Part shown: piece after piece, positions 61,850 to 64,000 of the stretch
Layout of the letters: every line of letters begins with the position of its first letter
Position numbering within the stretch: position 1 is the stretch's first letter
Assembly (NCBI GenBank): GCA_902825215.1
Contig: LR782234.1
Location: forward strand, 4,836,001 to 4,900,000
Source: Pseudomonas fluorescens
GTDB lineage: Bacteria > Pseudomonadota > Gammaproteobacteria > Pseudomonadales > Pseudomonadaceae
Direction of reading: 5' to 3'
Length of the DNA stretch: 64,000 bases
Program-made: the position numbers and the translations under genes
The notes under the pieces: model-generated
Databases searched by the model: none
What the model was told of the DNA's origin: nothing
Seen by the model: only the letters and a program-made list of their open reading frames with translations

Positions 61850-61863
61850 TGTGGGTATCAATT

Positions 61864-62091
61864 TCAACTGGCTGGCCTCATCCCTTGAGAGAGCCCGAAC
61901 ATGAACAACAGCAAATCATGATCGGGCTGGGTCGCCACAGAGGCTTTCGCCACCCGTGGCAGTGTGCAATGAGCGTCCGTGGTGGACGCTCCGATGACCT
62001 GCATGCGTGGCTGCTCCCAGGCAGCCACCGCCAATGAAGCGACTGCCAAGGCTCCGACCAGAAACAAACCTCGTGCAATTTCGAGTTTCAT
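61864..62091 (-). CDS. Small exported hypothetical protein
   Basis: 75 residues: signal peptide (GLFLVGALAVASLAVAAWEQ, cleavage near residue 24) and a short mature part with one Cys. AAAGG is about nine bases before the ATG. It directly follows inaA on the same strand (two-base gap), so it probably shares that transcript. Function unknown. Confidence 0.65.
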   Translation of the reverse strand: MKLEIARGLFLVGALAVASLAVAAWEQPRMQVIGASTTDAHCTLPRVAKASVATQPDHDLLLFMFGLSQGMRPAS

Positions 62092-62093
62092 CG

Positions 62094-62810
62094 CTATAAA
62101 CCTTTGATAGCGCTGCCAAACGCCGTCTCATAAAAATAGACGAGTTTTTTCCAGTCGGCATCGCGGAACGACGAATGGCGACGCAGTTGCTTCATGTCGT
62201 GCTGTGCGGCGCGATAGGCGGTCAGGCGCTGGCGGCATTTTTCCAGATCGATCAGTGCCACTTCGACCTTCGCCGACTCGCCCTTGCCGGTCACCCGCAC
62301 GAATACGTGCTTGATGTAGATGCAGCTGTGCTGCCAACGGCCCTTGTGCATGCGCGCGAGGTTCTCCGCCAGATCCTTGAGCACGCGCTCGTAGACCACG
62401 TCGCCACATTGATCACGACCGCCGGCAGCGGCCAGCCAGTGTTCCAGTTCCTGGAAACCGTCCAGGGATTTGGTCACCAGCAGCGCACGCCATTTGTGCT
62501 GCGGATCAGGCTGGGCGCCACAGAAAACGATTTGCGGCACACGTACACCGAGCTTGCTCACGCCAGTCAGCGCATCCAGTTCACGCAATACGGTCGGGCG
62601 GCCGAACGGGTGCAACCAGCTGCGATAGATGTGTCCGGTCTGGCGCTTGGCGTACAGCAACTGACCGTCGCGACCGACGATACGCTGTACTCCGCTTTCG
62701 CCACCGCGGCGCACGTTGGGTTCTTCAACCCATTCGCCACGCTGGGCCCAGTAATAATCGAAACCATCTTGCGAAGCGACGTTCGCTTCAACTGCTGCTT
62801 GCACTGCCAT
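62094..62810 (-). CDS. inaA: Lipopolysaccharide kinase InaA-family protein
   Basis: A 238-residue kinase-fold protein of the InaA/Kdo-WaaP group (LLYAKRQTGHIYRSW, LLVTKSLDGFQELEHWL, and the metal-binding IDLEKCRQRL). Related proteins phosphorylate LPS heptose or are acid/stress-induced. AGAGG precedes the ATG, three bases after the methyltransferase stop, so the two are co-transcribed. In P. aeruginosa inaA also lies next to a methyltransferase and colS. Confidence 0.88.
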   Translation of the reverse strand: MAVQAAVEANVASQDGFDYYWAQRGEWVEEPNVRRGGESGVQRIVGRDGQLLYAKRQTGHIYRSWLHPFGRPTVLRELDALTGVSKLGVRVPQIVFCGAQPDPQHKWRALLVTKSLDGFQELEHWLAAAGGRDQCGDVVYERVLKDLAENLARMHKGRWQHSCIYIKHVFVRVTGKGESAKVEVALIDLEKCRQRLTAYRAAQHDMKQLRRHSSFRDADWKKLVYFYETAFGSAIKGL

Positions 62811-62813
62811 CTC

Positions 62814-63482
62814 TTACCTCTTGCGTAATACGTAAACCCGCCACATCGCATAGAGCGGTATAAAGTCCAGTTGTTCCTGAATGCGGAAACCGGCCTGTTC
62901 AAATTCTTTCTCGATCGTCGCCGCCGGAATCAGAAAACGATTCTGGTAATCACGATTCGGCCGGTCCAGCTCGGCGCGCTTGCGCTTCCAGGCCTTGAAA
63001 TTGCCGTCTACCCACAATGAAACAATCACGCTGTCGCGGCTCACGCGCTCGAATTCGCGCAGGATCACCTGGCGATGCTCGGACTCACCGATGTGGTGCA
63101 GCAGACGCATGCAGAAGATGCTGTCGACCGAGTTGTCCGGCAAGGCAATGTCGAACGCCGAGGTGTGCAGCGGTTGTACCCGCTTGACCACGTCGGCCGG
63201 TTGCCCTTGCATTGCCGTCTTGATCATCGACTCGGAATTGTCCGCGCCGATGATCACCCGGTTGGGTTTTTCCGCGAGCATTGGCCAGAAACGCCCGGCG
63301 CCGCAGGGTAAATCCAGCACCAGCCCGGGATCACCCGCCAGCGACAAGGCCTTGCGCGCCAACTGTTCATCGCGCCAATGCGACAGACGACGGCCTAAGC
63401 TTTCCTTGTGCTTGCGCAGATATCGCTGTGCGTGCTGATCGTCGTACTTCTCGGAAAAATCGAGCTTGATCGGGTCGGCCAT
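62814..63482 (-). CDS. SAM-dependent methyltransferase (class I)
   Basis: A 222-residue enzyme with motif I GLVLDLPCGAGRFWPML, acidic strand-2 residue in VIIGADNSESM, and post-motif SIFCMRLLHHIGESEHRQVI. The substrate is unknown; the link with inaA and colS suggests LPS or envelope lipids. It is the first gene of the methyltransferase-inaA-small protein unit. Confidence 0.88.
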   Translation of the reverse strand: MADPIKLDFSEKYDDQHAQRYLRKHKESLGRRLSHWRDEQLARKALSLAGDPGLVLDLPCGAGRFWPMLAEKPNRVIIGADNSESMIKTAMQGQPADVVKRVQPLHTSAFDIALPDNSVDSIFCMRLLHHIGESEHRQVILREFERVSRDSVIVSLWVDGNFKAWKRKRAELDRPNRDYQNRFLIPAATIEKEFEQAGFRIQEQLDFIPLYAMWRVYVLRKR

Positions 63483-63634
63483 GATCTGGACTCCTGAATG
63501 TCTGATGACGCCACCATAATCAGCGGCGTGTCAGCGTCAGGTCGTCCAATTGTGAAAAAAATGTCAGGTAAACCGGCAAAGTATTACAACGTTATACAGG
63601 ATTTAGACAGGCAGGCGGGAGTAGCCTGAAGCGA

Positions 63635-64000
63635 CTATTTGCGTCCATTAACGCCAAGATCTACTTCGAATCGGCAGCCATTGGGTTCCATCGTGCTCAA
63701 GTTGACGGTCCAGCCCTGGTTTTCACAGATGCGCTGCACCAGCGACAAGCCAAGCCCGAGGCCATCGCCGCGTTTTTCACTGCCGCGCACGAACGGTTCG
63801 AACATGGCTTCGCGTTTTTCCTCGGGGATACCTACGCCCGAGTCCTCGACGATAAAGCCGTGGGCCGTCAGGGTCAGGCGAATGAACCCCTCTTCGGTGT
63901 AGTGCAGGGCGTTGCGCAGCAGGTTGCCCATCACCGCATTCAGCAGGGTGGCGTTGTAGCGGTCGTCCGATGGGGCGCCAGGCTCGAAGTCCAGCGTCAG
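63635..64000 (-). CDS. colS: Sensor histidine kinase ColS, C-terminal end
   Basis: Only the last 121 codons are in the window, starting beyond the right edge. They hold the ATP-binding domain: N-box VMGNLLRNALHYTE, G1 VEDSGVGIP, F-box MFEPFVRGSEKRG and G2 GDGLGLGLSLVQRI. Assignment to ColS (zinc/iron and envelope stress sensing with ColR) rests on its place beside the methyltransferase and inaA, as in P. aeruginosa. The 63483-63634 gap holds no other gene. Confidence 0.8.
   Translation of the reverse strand: MTLDFEPGAPSDDRYNATLLNAVMGNLLRNALHYTEEGFIRLTLTAHGFIVEDSGVGIPEEKREAMFEPFVRGSEKRGDGLGLGLSLVQRICENQGWTVNLSTMEPNGCRFEVDLGVNGRK

Overview
This is 64 kb of a high-GC gammaproteobacterial chromosome, most likely from the Pseudomonas fluorescens group. 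Four things suggest this: gene order matching known Pseudomonas blocks (pykA / crotonase / ferredoxin reductase / sadC / fumarase; argP / argO / sodB / bifA / icmP operon / mexVW / inaA / methyltransferase / colS); many REP-type inverted pairs built on GTGGGAGCGAGCCTGCTCGCGA and GTGGGAGCTGGCTTGCCAGCGA; MITE-like repeats; and typical Pseudomonas metabolism (pobA/pobR, mifS/mifR with an alpha-ketoglutarate carrier). No tRNA, rRNA or CRISPR array was seen.

Layout. 1-6.1 kb (minus): a large protein of about eleven Ig-like repeats, followed by the N-terminal 853 codons of a Tc toxin A subunit cut by the window edge. 6.4-13.9 kb: a conserved core block with a PilZ protein, a TPR lipoprotein, pykA, a sadC-ferredoxin reductase-crotonase operon and a class I fumarase. 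14.1-24.0 kb (plus): a TcB gene and two TcC (Rhs) genes, joined by 4-base ATGA overlaps. The two TcC proteins share a core but have unrelated C-terminal effector regions. 24.1-29.0 kb: sensor kinase, sigma-54 activator and MFS carrier, with a well-matched sigma-54 promoter before the carrier. 29.0-43.9 kb: accessory metabolism and regulators, including a short secreted protein of 13-residue repeats, an AraC regulator, a ThDP decarboxylase with aldehyde dehydrogenase, a divergent LysR/metallo-beta-lactamase-fold pair, pobR/pobA and a DHA2-type exporter. 43.9-64 kb: a double-cache protein, a coiled-coil membrane protein, an epimerase, argP/argO, sodB, bifA, a Fur-type imelysin operon, mexVW, inaA, a methyltransferase and the end of colS.

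The most interesting system is the Tc toxin locus. Its parts lie on both sides of a housekeeping block. Each of the three Tc-related starts (Ig-repeat gene, TcA, TcB) is preceded, about 70-110 bases upstream, by the same inverted repeat, CTGTCA-N4-TGACAG, which I found nowhere else in the window. This suggests one dedicated regulator tying the two half-loci together. The paired TcC genes offer alternative payloads for one TcA-TcB injection machine; a near-identical tract of about 430 bases in their cores points to gene conversion or recent duplication.

The window also carries a c-di-GMP set: a diguanylate cyclase (SadC), a phosphodiesterase (BifA, degenerate GGDQF plus intact EAL) and a PilZ effector. 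All family assignments were made by reading the translated sequence; no database search was run.
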